Below are positions 33,932-45,124 of a stretch of DNA of 64,000 nt, in pieces (positions within the stretch are counted from its first letter, which is position 1; each line of letters starts with the position of its first letter). Source of the stretch: Juglans regia (lineage: Eukaryota > Streptophyta > Magnoliopsida > Fagales > Juglandaceae); contig NC_049907.1 in assembly GCF_001411555.2 (NCBI RefSeq), positions 5,340,243 to 5,404,242 on the forward strand, in the 5' to 3' direction. Below the pieces are notes generated by a model, which was not told the origin of the DNA, searched no databases, and saw only the letters and a program-made list of their open reading frames with translations. A program made the translations under genes and the position numbers.

Positions 33932-34655
33932 TGATTTACATTATACATACAAATTTTATATTTGTTTCTATAAAATGAACACTAGTATTGTTTTATTTAT
34001 TTTGTTCGCAGTTATGAGACTACTTTTATGTGTATTGAACAAATTGTAATATTTTTTTAAGATGGTATGTATGTATTTTTGGTATTTCATTATTGGGTAA
34101 AATCAATTAGTTACTATTTGAACGACCAAAAACCGTTCAAACAGAAGCAGCCAAACCATTTGAATGGTGATATAAACCATTCGATCGTAATTCGTAATGA
34201 CGCTCGAACAACAATTGTGAACCATTCAACAAACATTCGAACTTACTGATGACATCGAACATGACATCGAATGCGTTCAAACATAGTTGTCTGTTTGACC
34301 ACCAAAGTTAACGTTTGAATGCATTTCCGTTTGAACGAATTTTGTTTCAGTCAACCACTCATGAAGTATTCGTTAGAACATAATTTACGGTCGAACGTAA
34401 TGTCTTTACCTTTCGACCGGAAATCTAAGCCGAAACTAAATCGTCCCAAAAATTTTTTTCTATTCAAATGCTATGGAACAATTTTGCTTAATTTCATCCT
34501 AAAAAATATATTTTGGGATTAAATTGAAATTTTCATCTCAAAAGTCCTTTTGAGAAACTGATATTGAGACAACTTTGGAACGATTTGTTTTCATCCCAAA
34601 ATGCCTTTTGGGAGGAAATTACAGTTTTTTGGGACGAAAATCTCCTGTTATAGTG
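33932..34655. repeat. Right subterminal and terminal region of CACTA-2
   Basis: Degenerate TTCGAAC/TTTGAACG words from 34100 to 34420, then GGGACGAAAT-type words and the terminus TTATAGTG. The motifs are the same as in CACTA-1 but mostly mutated, and TGG follows as possible target duplication. Confidence 0.75.
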
Positions 34656-34664
34656 TGGATCGTT

Positions 34665-35792
34665 CTATTCATGTGTTGGAACATCCCTCAGAAGTGGTAG
34701 GCTATCTGGGCTCGTGTCTTTGTTGATGATGCCGCTTCATTTCAGCTTTGCATTTCAGTGCCCTTTGCTGAGGTTCTTGCAGAGCCAGCTCAAAACTGGG
34801 GTCATTGCCTGGGTTTGGGCCGTTTGGCTACGTACCCTTGTGGCGCATGTGATTGTGAGTTGGCTGTTTCTGTATAGAATTCAGCTTGGAGTTGTTGGTG
34901 CTGCCATTACTATGACTTTTTCTTGGTGGGTTTTGGTATTTGGGCTTCTGGGTTTATATCGTGATCTGTGGTGGGTGCCCGCTTACATGGACTGGTTTCT
35001 CCATTGAAGCCTTTTCTGGTCTCTGAAAATTTGTCAAACTCTTGCTTTCGGCGTCATGCTGTGGTCCCTCCTATCTCTTTCTCACTCTACCTTTTTTTTT
35101 TTTTTTTTTTCAAATAAATGATATATGCCTACGTGAAAGCCCAATTAAATTCGATTTCAAAGCCCAAAATTGCATTGCACCTTGAAAGCAACCTTGAATT
35201 GCTTTCTCCTTTACATCCTTGAAACTCTATTTTTTTTTCCCTGCCATTTACTTTTTTTGTTGTTATTTTAAAACTTAAGATCGTTTCATTCAATACAAAT
35301 TTGCAGCTCAGAGAATTGGTATTACAGAATACTGATACTGATGACTGGAAACCTTGAAAATGCAGAGATTGCCGTGGATGCTTTATCCATATGATAATTT
35401 ATATAGCCTCCTTAACTGACCCGCCAGTGGTTTATGTATGCATGGTTAGACAGTATTATTTGATCATGTATTATGTAATGAGAAATGATACTTATAGTCC
35501 TAAGGTGTGTTAGCTCTGCACACTTCATTTTTTTATAACTTTATTACGTGGGTGGTGATCAGCATGTTTTGAAATAGTTGGAATTTCATTTTCACAAGGA
35601 CATGATTAGAACTATATTATATGCCACAAGCTCTCTAGCTATATATAGTCCACACACAAACACTGTTTAATTTTCATTAATATCTATCGTTTGTTTACTT
35701 GTGGACTCATGTTATCAATTAGTGTTGTTTGGCAGGATGACAATAAATGGATGGGAGATGACGATTCCTTTAGCTTTCTTTTCTGCAACCGG
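34665..35792 (+). pseudogene. MATE (DETOXIFICATION) transporter gene fragment, three exons
   Basis: Middle part of a multidrug and toxin extrusion antiporter. Exon a (to ~35090) reads RFLQSQLKTGVIAWVWAVWL, YRIQLGVVGAAITMTFSWWV; after a frameshift near 34960 it continues CGGCPLTWTGFSIEAFSGL, then TGA for the expected Trp, then KFVKLLLSAS. Exon b (35307-35393) reads ENWYYRILILMTGNLENAEI and AVDALSI. Exon c (35736-35792) reads MTINGWEMTIPLAFFSATG with GTACGT donor. The N-terminal and C-terminal parts are missing: it starts at the CACTA-2 terminus and ends 118 bases before a MULE. The donor of exon b reads AT instead of GT. Not functional. Confidence 0.85.
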
Positions 35793-37190
35793 GTACGTAC
35801 GTAATGTCTATATATATGAATTGCTTTTTTCTTTTCTAAATAAGTGATCTCTTACGTACTACAGATCAACATGGGGAACACACCAACTTATAACCATTCT
35901 AATATTTAATGAGAAATTCTACTCTAAGACCGGTCTACTCTCCAACATCACATACTAATGATGTGGCGAATCGGGTTTATTTTCAAAACGGTCCAGACCT
36001 TCAATTGCGCATTTCTTTCCTGAGAAATGTATTATCTCATTCTTTGCTCTCCCCCCTCCTTGCCGAAAGCTTCTTCTCCCCTTCTCTCTGTGAATCCCTC
36101 TTCCCCCCTCACAAAAGCATATTGTGGTTCTCTCCCCTGTCGACACCACTCAAAGCATGCCCTAAAAGGACCCAAAAATCCCCCACGAAACTCCCTATGC
36201 CGAAGCCCTCTCCCTCGTTGACACCCCTGGAGAAAAACGCTAAGAGTTCTGAGAAACCCTCCCATGCATCGCTCTGCGAGATCCCTCTCCCTCCGAGACA
36301 TTCGTCTGATCCATTAAGATCTGAGAGGTATCCTCACCAACCGAGCCTTAGATCTTTATTATTGCTCATATTTTTGTGATTTCTGAGTTGGGGATCTATA
36401 GGTATGATTGATTTATGATTTCTAAGTTGGGCGTTTTTATTATTGATGGGGGGATTATTTATGCTACGTGATCGATTTTAAACAGTTGATATCACATAAT
36501 AGAATGAGATTTGGACTCACCTCTCATCTTCACCTTTTTCCTAGCTGTTAGTACAATAGCTTAGGATACTGACTTTTGCAAACAAAAGCTAGGCTACACT
36601 TGCACGGCAACTAAGATTGGAATTCTCATTTTAAGGGTTTTGGAATCCTTAATTTGGTAGAAGATGAACAGTTTGGAGTTATAAAAGTAAGATTTTTCTA
36701 GTTCCTTGCGTATTTGCTAGCTCACTTCTGCATGACAAAGGAAGTTTCGTGCAGTAGGGTTATGATTTGACTGGTATAGAAATATATGCATCAATAGTGG
36801 CTAAGTTCCATGTTTAGGTCCGAGATTTGAGAAGACCAGATAGATCAAAGACAACCACCCTTTTGATTTGATTTTAAAATTAACAGAGTAATTAGTAAAA
36901 GCATATATAAATTAAGAATTGTAATTCTCCTCAAATAAGAAAGAAACTAAAATTTTTAAGCAATGCCTTTTTTACACCATACTCCCCACCTGCTTTTAAT
37001 TAGAGACCTACCTCTCTTAAATTGAAAAGTTATATACACCAATCATTGTCCTGCTTTCTTTTGAGCAATTTCACTAATTTATTTTTGTTTATTGATATAT
37101 TCTTCTTCTTGAAAACCCTATGAGCAATTAGGACCCTGTTGGTTGTTTACTTTGAGAATAAATGTACTCATTGTTTCATTTAGATCACCT

Positions 37191-37586
37191 ATGGCATCGA
37201 ATCAATCATCATGTGTTGTTGATGCATTTCAAATGGAATCACCAACATGTTGGTGTGGCTTAAAAGCCCCATTAAAGACCTCCCGAACTTTTGTTATCTT
37301 TAACTTTTGAAATTCTCAAATTGTAGGCATAGAGAAGCAAGATATCAATTCTTCATATGGGGTAGATATACTTCAGTTGGTAGAGGAGAAAATTTAGACA
37401 AGAGAAAATGCAGTTAAAAAAAGGGAGGACAATTTATTGTTGCGCGAGTATGAAGTTCAGAAAAATAAATATAAACTAATTGAGAGAGAGAATGGTCTTC
37501 ATAAGCAAGAAGAGAAAATTAGAAAGCAGATTGTAAAGAATAGATGTGCACGTATTTTTCTGTGTATGTATTGGGTGTTATCATAG
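37191..37586 (+). pseudogene. GRF-type zinc-finger protein fragment
   Basis: ATG at 37191: MASNQSSCVVDAF followed by CWCGLKAPLKTSRTF, the start of a GRF zinc finger (as in At4g04775-like proteins), which breaks off at a TGA before the second half of the finger. A second piece after TTGTAG (from 37327) is a Lys/Glu-rich coiled coil (ENAVKKREDNLLLREYEVQK) with one TAG, ending at 37586. The family usually has one full CxC...H/C finger, a coiled coil and a C-terminal membrane helix, so this is a decayed copy. It lies within the MULE, opposite in strand to the FAR1-like gene. Confidence 0.65.
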
Positions 37587-38509
37587 TATGATGCAATCCA
37601 TTCCTTATTTTGACACCTTTATTTTAGGTAGGTTTGAAAACTCCTATTTTTCATTTACATGTAACGTATTAGGTCCAACTCTTATATCTTTATTTTTATG
37701 ATGAGAAACCCGAAACGTGTAAACACAACATTTTATATTCTGGTGAAGCCCCATACACGTTTAAGATGCATCATTGTTAAGCTAAACTTAAAAGTGCCTA
37801 GAAACAATGCTTTATTTGTTCTATTGCATTCCTGTTTCAATATTTTCACATCAAGAAATTGAGATTCCTAAAATCTGTTAAGCATCAGCAAGAAAGATAC
37901 ATAAATCCGAGGCAGAGATTGAATCAACTTCAATAATTAATTTAACTTTCAACCAATCACACTAAAGCTTAGTGCTTTGATGGACCAACTCAAAAGTCTC
38001 GTTTGTTTACTTTTTATAAAGTAAGACATCATAAAAGAATACAACCTAGCAAATCCAACAGGTCAAGGAGCATGTCCCAAAACTCCAAAATCTCCCACAG
38101 AAAAAGAGAAAGATTAGAGACAGTTCAAAATTTCAAAATTTCCCACATGTCCCAAAATTTCAAAATTCCTATATTAGAGTCAATTCAACCAATTTTGTTT
38201 TCCCTTAATACAACAAAATACCAAGTTACAACAAAATACCAAGAACATGTCTCTATCCGATGGTGTTGGTTGTGTGATAGTACTACACTGTGTTAGAACA
38301 ACAAAATCATAAATACTAGCACCAACTCTATCAACGTTAACACCAACTTGAGCTTCTGATTCCTCACCATGTTGTGATTCGTCATCAAATATTTTTCTAC
38401 AAGTTTAAATAATTTTCAAACCAAAAAGTACACATCCATTAAAAAGTAATATATATGCATGCAGTGAGAAACAATAGAGAATTAATACACATAAAAATTT
38501 ATAACATGT

Positions 38510-39170
38510 TTCTTCTTTCTCTTAGTCGTAGCCTTTTCCACAAGTGGAACCTTCTTTTTTGTTGGCGGCCTCCCCTTCCCTCAGACAACGTGTAGCCTTA
38601 ATATTTTCTTACCCTTGTCCGTGACCACATTCTCTTTTACCTTGGTTGAACCAAACTCAAGTGTTAATCATTGAAATTGATTCTCAAACTCATCCAAATG
38701 GCACATGAATGCATTAACATGGTCATTACTTGGGGATTCACGGATCGTTAATTTTAGACATCGGTTCACCACAAGCTCATACCTTCGTGAGGCCGCATTG
38801 TGCCGCAAGTCATCGTATCTACTTTTTACCACTGTGTATCTCCTCTTTAAGTCATTCCTCCATCAATCCAAGGCGTACTTATCTAGTAATGCATGAATCT
38901 TCTTCATCTGACAAACGTTCAATGCATGTCTACAGAGAATCCCCCCTCACATGTGCATTTCACATCACACTCCTCCTCGTTAAAGTAAACTGAGTACGTA
39001 ATGCTTTTGACGTGGTCATCATCAGTCGTGATTTCATTCAAAACATCAAAGGTGGAAATGCAACCCTCCTTGCTGATAAGTATATAGTTACATAATCATC
39101 CCCTACACTTCTCTTTGGACCTCTTTAAATTTCGCATTCGTATACACTGTTTGAGACTGCTTCTCTATTC
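38510..39170 (-). pseudogene. FAR1-RELATED SEQUENCE-like (MULE transposase) C-terminal remnant
   Basis: Minus strand from 39170: SQTVYTNAKFKEVQREV, then a stop, DVLNEITTDDDHVKSITYSV, ECDVKCTCEG and, after a frameshift, GILCRHALNVCQMKKIHALL. These form the SWIM zinc finger (CxC...CxH) that follows the transposase core in FAR1/FRS proteins. After it come RRYTVVKSRYDDLRHNAASR and a GRPPTKKK basic tail. Stops and shifts abound and the DDE core is not recognisable, so it is inactive. It is probably the former transposase of the surrounding element. Confidence 0.75.
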
Positions 39171-40089
39171 GGAATGGAGATCAACATGGGATGGTTTGGT
39201 TGGAGGAATTGAAATCAGCTGTCGTCTCGACCACCACCTTCTTTGATCACATTTCAATGTCCATAGCTTGTTTGCCATTAGTAGAAAAGACAATTACTAG
39301 AATGAATGGACATGTCTAAATTATTCTTAATCATTCTAATGGTAGATTGAATTGCACTCTAAGTGATTTGTTGTCTTTATAGCCATTTAGCTTCTTTGCC
39401 ACTGACCATATCTTTTCAATTATAAAGCTCTTAACATTTAGCCCTCAGCACACAATAATTCAAATTAATCCGCATTAAAGACTCACGTTGAGAGTATTTT
39501 CACCAAAATAATTTCTCCCTTAATAATTTCTGCAGACAACAAAACAATTGTTGACTTTTTCTTTTCCTATAAGACAAAACTACTTTCAAAATCCCACTAA
39601 TACAATCCTTTGATCTCAAAGGAGGGAAGGAATAAGGAATAATATAATAGAAGAAATATGTTCTTTTCTCTTTTTTAGTCCAACGAAGGGTGTTTCAATA
39701 AACCTAACATCAAAGAAAAGTATATAGGTTTCTACCCATAATCACTGCAGCTTTCCACCCAAGACTGACTTGCATCCCCTCCCAGGTATGTCGAAAGCTT
39801 CTAACCTAGCAATAACAGAGCTTTATTCGTCCCCTCCCAAATCTTCTCTGTTATTGCTACCTAACCCACCAACGACTTGTTCTTTCTTATTTGTCCCCTA
39901 CCAGATGTTCTAACTCGAAAGTTCTATGTTTTACTACAATTTCTTAGAGAGAGAGTGAGATTGCCATATAGAGAGAGGACTGAATAGAGATGACCTTTAA
40001 AGAAGAGCTTCACAACAGCTTGCCAAATTCGTCGTTCTTTGGTCGATTAGAGGCGGACGTACTGCAACACAGCAAAGGGCACGAATCCG

Positions 40090-40190
40090 AAGCGTGGAGG
40101 GAGAACGTGGGAGGAGAAGTAAAAATTCAAATGAAGGGCCGAAGCGTGGAGGGAGAACGTGGGAGGAGAAGCAAAAATTCGAATGAAGGT
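40090..40190. repeat. ~52 bp tandem duplication near the MULE right end
   Basis: GAAGCGTGGAGGGAGAACGT followed by GGGAGGAGAAG occurs twice in tandem with two or three differences. The open frame across it is a by-product. Confidence 0.85.
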
Positions 40191-40324
40191 AACGTGGAGA
40201 TTGAGGAAAACGTGGAGATGAGTCTAACGATGCATTTTGAAAAAATAAAAAATAAAGCCAGCTCAGCTAGTGTGTGGTGTTCGAAACTTTAGTGGCCTTA
40301 GAGTAGAATTACTCATATCTAAAT

Positions 40325-40486
40325 GAAAAATTCTTGTTATCAGTCACTATTCACCACCCCACACCTTTTGAAAAACACCTCTACATCCTATAAAAAAAAC
40401 TCTCACACTCTATGAAAAAACTATAAGTGTGGGGTTTGAGGTGCCTACAGTGGTTGATCTATAGAATTACTCTATCTAAATTACTG
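40325..40486. repeat. Small MITE-like repeat with inverted ends
   Basis: Left GAAAAATTCTTGTTATCAGT and CACCACCCCACACC; the complement of the right end reads GTAATTCTATAGATCAACCA and GGCACCTCAAACCCCACAC. The inverted match is imperfect. Confidence 0.45.
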
Positions 40487-41794
40487 TACTGAAGTTCCTT
40501 TAGTGGGGCCCATGCCTCGCGCAACATTGACATTACTCACCATGCACAAAAATTAACATATAGTGAGCTGATCAAATAATAAAGGTAGTGGTACAAAGAC
40601 AGGCTGCAATTAATAGTGGGATTAAAAGCACTCACATTGGATTATGCAAATACAAATCTAATGGAGGGTTTGGTTAATAAAATTTGAAAATGTGTTGCAT
40701 TAGATTATGCAAATGGAAAAAGGGATAACTTTTAGCTATAGTAAATTAGTTCTTTAGGTCATATTTGATAATCACTGTAGCATGACCAAAATGAATAAAA
40801 AATATTTTCTTCCTTGCAAGTTCTCTCTCTTCCCTTGGTTTTGGCTTCTACTGAACTCTCTCTCTCTCTCTCTCTTTCATTTCTTCCCACGTGTTCTTCC
40901 TCCCCAGCAGCACTTGTGTTTCGTTATCCTTTTTTTTTTTTTTTTACCTTTTTTTCCCTATTGTGTTAATAGTAATAATTTTTAAACCCAGTCTTTTTCC
41001 CGTAGCATTAAGCTAGAGCATTAATTGTTATATACTGAATTATTGTATTAATTTTTCAATTAATGTTTGTATAATGAATGGTTGTATACTTCAAGTCTCA
41101 TATTGTATAATATTAATATTTCTATCTAGCTCTTAATTTTTTTAAAAAAAATTAATAGAACAAAAAAAGTAAAAAAAAAAATATATTAAATTTGTAATAT
41201 TTTATTATTATTTTAACTAATAGATGAATAATCTAACGTGAAAATAAGTTTTGAGTGGAATAACTAATTATAAAATCATGGTATATTATATAAATTTTAT
41301 ATTTACATTTATATAATCCAATGCTAATGGTTTAAACACTTTGATTTTTTATTGCTTCATTACGTATTGATTTGATGTTTTCTATGCACACTCATTTTGA
41401 TCGAGTGAGATAATAAACACAGGAGCAGTACTTTTTTACCGGAGGTGAAAAAACTTTGACCATTCATCAACCAATAAATGTGAGTCTGTGACAGCACGGG
41501 AGCAGTAAAAAATTTATGCAAGTGTAGTTTAGAATATTTTAGAACATTAGTGAGTTAAGATATATATTTGTATGAGTTTTGTGTAACAGCATCTATCTTA
41601 TTGAAATGTGTTTAAATATAAGAGATAAGTTAAGATAAATTTAATTTTTTTTATGAATAGTTGAAAAAATGGTAAATTTATAGATCCCAGCAATTGAGAT
41701 TAAATAAATTGTATGTCTGAGATGAAGGTATTCTCATCTGCACGAAAATATCTGAGATGATCTCGGATATTTTTTACATTCAAATGGGTCTTAG

Positions 41795-41990
41795 GTTAGG
41801 TTTAGATAATGAGTTGAGATGAAATGAATTGAGTTGAAAATTAAATAAAATATTATTATTTTAATATTATTATTTTTTTAGAATTTAAAAAAATTAAATT
41901 ATTTATTATATTTTGTGTAAAAAATTATAAAAATTATAAAAATTATAACGATAAATTGAGATGAGATGCATTTGAATGGTTAGTTGAGAT
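41795..41990. repeat. ATGAGATGAG MITE copy
   Basis: TTAGGTTTAGATAATGAGTT, GAGATGAAATGAATTGAG, an AT core with TTATTATATTTTGTGT and the end GAGATGAGATGCATTTGAAT. A diverged inverted copy may follow at 42010-42195. Confidence 0.65.
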
Positions 41991-42286
41991 GTAAATCCCA
42001 TGATAAACTCCATGAGTCTCCCTTACAACTTTTTGAATTACTACATGTATTTTTTTTACAAAAAAAATTCAACTTTTTAAATTATTAAAACAAAAATAAT
42101 ATTATAATAATATTTTTATTTAATTTTTTCTTTATCGTTTATCAAAATCCTATAAAACATCTTAAGTCAAACTATTTACAAACTATTTTATTACTATTTA
42201 TAGATTTCTTATTTACAAGATCGGAATTTATTAGTGGTAAAGTCTGTGCCCTAGAGAGATTTCCCACGTAAAAAAAAAAAATAATA

Positions 42287-43318
42287 ATAATTACAGGGAT
42301 CACTTAGAAATTATGCCGACATTAATGATAATTTGGTTGAAAACTAAGACAATTCACATTAAACTAAGAATATATTATTTGGAGTCATTAACATGACAAC
42401 CGACATCCATGACCATGATCATAGTCTTAATCACAATCAATATTTTTCTTTACAGCAGATAAATAAACGATGAAAAGGAAAAACCGAAAAGAAAAATAAA
42501 ACATTCTTTGATACACCGAAAGAAGTGATATCTGTCCTCCCAAAAGCCATAGCCTATAGAAGAGCTCCAAATCAGAGACCAAAACACATAGATGCGCTTC
42601 AGTCGACCTCCACCTGTCCAAAAACCATCAGTATTATTATTTTTCATATAGAAAAAAATTACTATCCGGCTTAATAGTTATCGCTCCATCTCGTCCAGTG
42701 ATTTTTTTTTTTTTTTTTACTTAATAATAAAAGAAGTGATTTTAAGTGTAAATATAACGGTATATACTTTAGCCACAATTATTTAGTTGAAAATCATAAA
42801 TTAGTGCAGGTCACGCCGGACTTAAGCGGGGTGCATAAAGTAAAAAGTCTGTCCAGTCCATCCAACATCCCTTGTGATAAAAAGGTAACAGAGTACAGTA
42901 ATCATGCGTAAAATTTGGGATCTAAAAATTTTATTTGCAACTTAACATGCAAAATACATCTTTCACTCACGCTAAATATATATGACATAATTTAATTGGA
43001 ACAAAATTTAAAAAACTTCACTTTTACAAAGTATATCTTATGATGCAAGTAGTCATGTGGATGACTTATATTACACACCAGTTATTTGCAACCGTATCAT
43101 TCTTAAAAAAAAAAATTTCCTATTCATCATCTCCACATACAACATAATACATCGTATTTATTTTTAGTTTTTTAATTTTATTATTCTTAAATTAATTAAA
43201 TTCTTCTACTCATCTGACAAAAATTAAAAAGTAAAAAATTATGTGTAGTATTAATTTTTCTTATCAAAATACATCAAAGGATTCCTCATCGTATGAATCA
43301 TGTTACCACTCTAATTAG
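42287..43318. repeat. Duplicated block, copy A (downstream of RCI2)
   Basis: Shares long, nearly identical stretches in the same order with 58874-59395: AATAAACGATGAAAAGGAAA, CATAGCCTATAGAAGAGCTC, CCAAATCAGAGACCAAAA, GCGCTTCAGTCGACCTCCAC and CTGTCCAAAAACCATCAGTA, then CCACAATTATTTAGTTGAAA and TTCCTCATCGTATGAATCAT. Copy A is longer through insertions. Function unknown; the frames in it are not conserved as proteins. Confidence 0.85.
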
Positions 43319-43618
43319 TAAACACGAAACAAACCGCATGTATGGGAGGGAACCACAGTATCTCTCTCACGTACTGTAGGTTCAAGTATTTAGAGAAAGA
43401 AGTAGTGGCATTATTTAACATTAAGAGACTAATTAAGGCTTGTACGTGTAATCTTTTATAGTTACAGCACGGAATAAATATGTTATATAACATGATGTCT
43501 GCTTTGACAACACCCACCAGTTTACCATTGCTCTATCGTACTTCAATCAACAAAACAAAAAAGAAAATCGAAAGCAAGAGGAGATCAGAGATGTTGGGTG
43601 CTTACAAAATAATAAGGT

Positions 43619-43890
43619 TCACTTGGTGATGGCATAGACAGCATAAATAATCCCAGGGATATAGCCCAAGATGGTCAGTAACAAACAGATCCAAAACTCC
43701 ACCTGAATCACCCCATCAAACCATATCAGAGATTCATCTATATATAAATAGTAATCTAATAAAGACGCACAATATCACCGGAGAGAATTAAAAGGAAGAG
43801 AATGATCGTCACCTGGCAACCAAACTTGAGAAAGACACCAAGAGGAGGCAAGATGATTGCCAGGAGGATGTCTATGCAAATTGCCGCCAT
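43619..43890 (-). CDS. RCI2: RCI2/PMP3-family small membrane protein (low-temperature and salt responsive type), 53 aa, two exons
   Basis: Exons 43890-43813 and 43702-43619, GT-AG intron of 110 bases, phase 0. The protein MAAICIDILLAIILPPLGVF ... FGCQ|VEFWICLLLTILGYIPGIIY ... ITK is a complete member of the PMP3/RCI2 family: two hydrophobic helices around a short polar turn (KFGCQVEFW), length 53 against the usual 52-57. In plants and yeast these proteins sit in the plasma membrane and limit membrane hyperpolarisation and cation influx; many are induced by cold, drought or salt. A TATATATA box lies 76-85 bases upstream. No disruption seen. Which paralogue (RCI2A, RCI2B, LTI6) cannot be told. 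The gene is single here, although family genes are often tandem. Confidence 0.95.
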
Positions 43891-43966
43891 TTTTTTTTTT
43901 TTTTAGGCACTGCTATAATTTCTTGTTCTTGGAAGCGAAAGTTGAAGAGCCTTCTTAGTTTGTGGG

Positions 43967-43975
43967 ATATATATA
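43967..43975 (-). promoter_or_regulatory. TATA box of the RCI2-type gene
   Basis: ATATATATA in a GC-richer context, 77 bases before the ATG, leaving room for a ~45 base 5' UTR. Confidence 0.7.
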
Positions 43976-44026
43976 GAGTTATAGACGAGCCCTTCCCCAG
44001 GCAGGGCCGCACCCTGCGTATTATCC

Positions 44027-44032
44027 ACGCGT
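44027..44032. promoter_or_regulatory. CGCG box (ACGCGT) upstream of RCI2
   Basis: Palindromic ACGCGT in CCACGCGTTGG about 55 bases upstream of the TATA box. It matches the CGCG core bound by CAMTA calmodulin-regulated factors, which take part in cold responses. Position fits; use is inferred only. Confidence 0.4.
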
Positions 44033-44079
44033 TGGATACATGCGTACGGTACTAATGCTTAGTATACGCAATTTCTTGT

Positions 44080-44544
44080 AGCATTAGTAGTGAGCTCAAT
44101 AAAATTTAGTCAAAATTCTACACACTAGTAATAAAATTACCATCAGATTCGTAGAAGTCGACCAAGAAGAAATTGCAGAGAAGTCGACGGAGACACTTCG
44201 ATGGAGAGAAATTGCAGATGAAGATGACTTCGACGGAGTTGTAGAGATGACGCACGAAATGCAGATCGTGTTTTTGGGTGTGGGATTTGGGCAAAATGCA
44301 GATCGTGTTTATGAGCCGATGATGACTTAGTTGTGGATTGCGCGAAACATTAGTCACGTGAGAAAGATGAATTTTTTATATGAAAATAATAATTGATCAG
44401 TAAGAGGGGCTGGCGAAATTTGATCAGTGGAAATGATAAAATTTAAAATTATTATAACTTTGTTGAGTTTATTACAGTGAGTTATCGTGCATCTTAACTA
44501 TTCTTTGACTAAAATTTGAATTTGTTGAGCTCACTACTAATGCT
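44080..44544. repeat. 465 bp MITE with 20 bp inverted repeats
   Basis: AGCATTAGTAGTGAGCTCAA at 44080-44099 is exactly inverted at 44525-44544; similarity continues inward (AAAATTT, TAGTCAAA). The inside has repeated GAAGTCGACxAGAxGA and CAGATCGTGTTTxTGxG words. It starts 190 bases upstream of the RCI2 ATG, so it may affect that promoter. Confidence 0.8.
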
Positions 44545-44671
44545 CTAATTACTAATAATAATTGAATAAAGTGCATACAGCTCCTTGCCATTTAAAAGGG
44601 AAAATTATTCTTATGTTCCTTACCTTAGCTTAAAAGTTTTCTAAAACTAGTTACATTTGGGTTAAAAAGTT

Positions 44672-44885
44672 TAGGGCCGATTTAGAATCATAGATGAGAT
44701 GAGATGAGATAGTTTTAGATAAAAGATAAAAATTAAAAGAAAAATAGTATTAGAATATTATTTTTTAATATTATTATTATTTTAGAATTTGAAAAAGTTG
44801 AATTGCTTATTATATTTTGTGTGAGAAATTGAGAAAATTGTAATGATGAGATAAGAAGAAACACTTTTCAAATCTAAACGGGACA
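44672..44885. repeat. ATGAGATGAG MITE copy
   Basis: GAGATGAGATGAGATAGTTT, a core with TTGAAAAAGTTGAATTGCTT and ATATTTTGTGTGAGAAATTG, and the end AAATCTAAACGGGAC. Confidence 0.75.
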
Positions 44886-45124
44886 GATTGCGTTTGGGTA
44901 GTGAAGTATTCTCGGTATTCTGTGAATAATAGTAAAACAATAATGAAAAAATAATTATAGAATATTGAATAGTAGTGAAAAGTAGATAAAAAATAATAAA
45001 TAGTTGTAAAGTATTTTGAGAATGATAATGATAGGTTTGCTACCTTCCTACTACCGTTTTACTATTTCTTTTATTTTTTTTTATTTTTTTTTATTTTTTA
45101 CTTAATGGTTAAGGAAATGACTAT

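Larger units (their letters stand above)
10023..34655 (+). mobile_element. CACTA-2: old CACTA (En/Spm) transposon, disrupted by at least four nested insertions
   Basis: The right terminus is clear: subterminal degenerate TTCGAAC words, then GGGACGAAAATCTCCTG and TTATAGTG ending at 34655 (complement CACTATAACA, matching the CACTACAACA of CACTA-1). Genes on + are TNP2 (21195-32633) followed by TNP1 (32705-33931), the usual order. Insertions: CACTA-1 (11732-20728), hAT (21359-26327), a 2.96 kb insertion (28057-31013) and a TRIM (33280-33705). The DNA on both sides of CACTA-1 reads together as the TNP2 upstream region. The left terminus is not found; TTCGAA words at 10029, 10264 and 11010 suggest it lies near 10020 or has been lost, so the start coordinate is only a guess. 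Confidence 0.75.
35911..40314 (-). mobile_element. MULE/FAR1-type element, 4.4 kb
   Basis: Termini GAGAAATTCTACTCTAAGAC (35911) and, complemented from 40314, GAGTAATTCTACTCTAAGGC agree at 19 of 21 positions including the next base. Flanks ATATTTAAT (35902-35910) and ATATCTAAA (40315-40323) agree at 7 of 9, a MULE-size target duplication. It carries a FAR1-RELATED-like remnant on the minus strand and a GRF zinc-finger fragment on the plus strand. The 35950-36400 open frames are CT-rich terminal DNA, not a gene. Confidence 0.75.
40490..43560. other. Intergenic region without a gene
   Basis: Holds a CT repeat (~40858-40877), two MITE copies and the conserved block at 42287-42793, all listed apart. 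No frame resembles a protein. Confidence 0.5.

Noticed and set aside
35909..36379. 156-residue Ser/Pro-rich protein
   Set aside because: Lies within the MULE left end, CT-rich composition, no signal or domain; frames on both strands are open alike.
42450..42640. C/D-box snoRNA in the conserved block (CTGATGG, CTGA words on the minus strand)
   Set aside because: The C box is imperfect and no closing terminal stem was seen.
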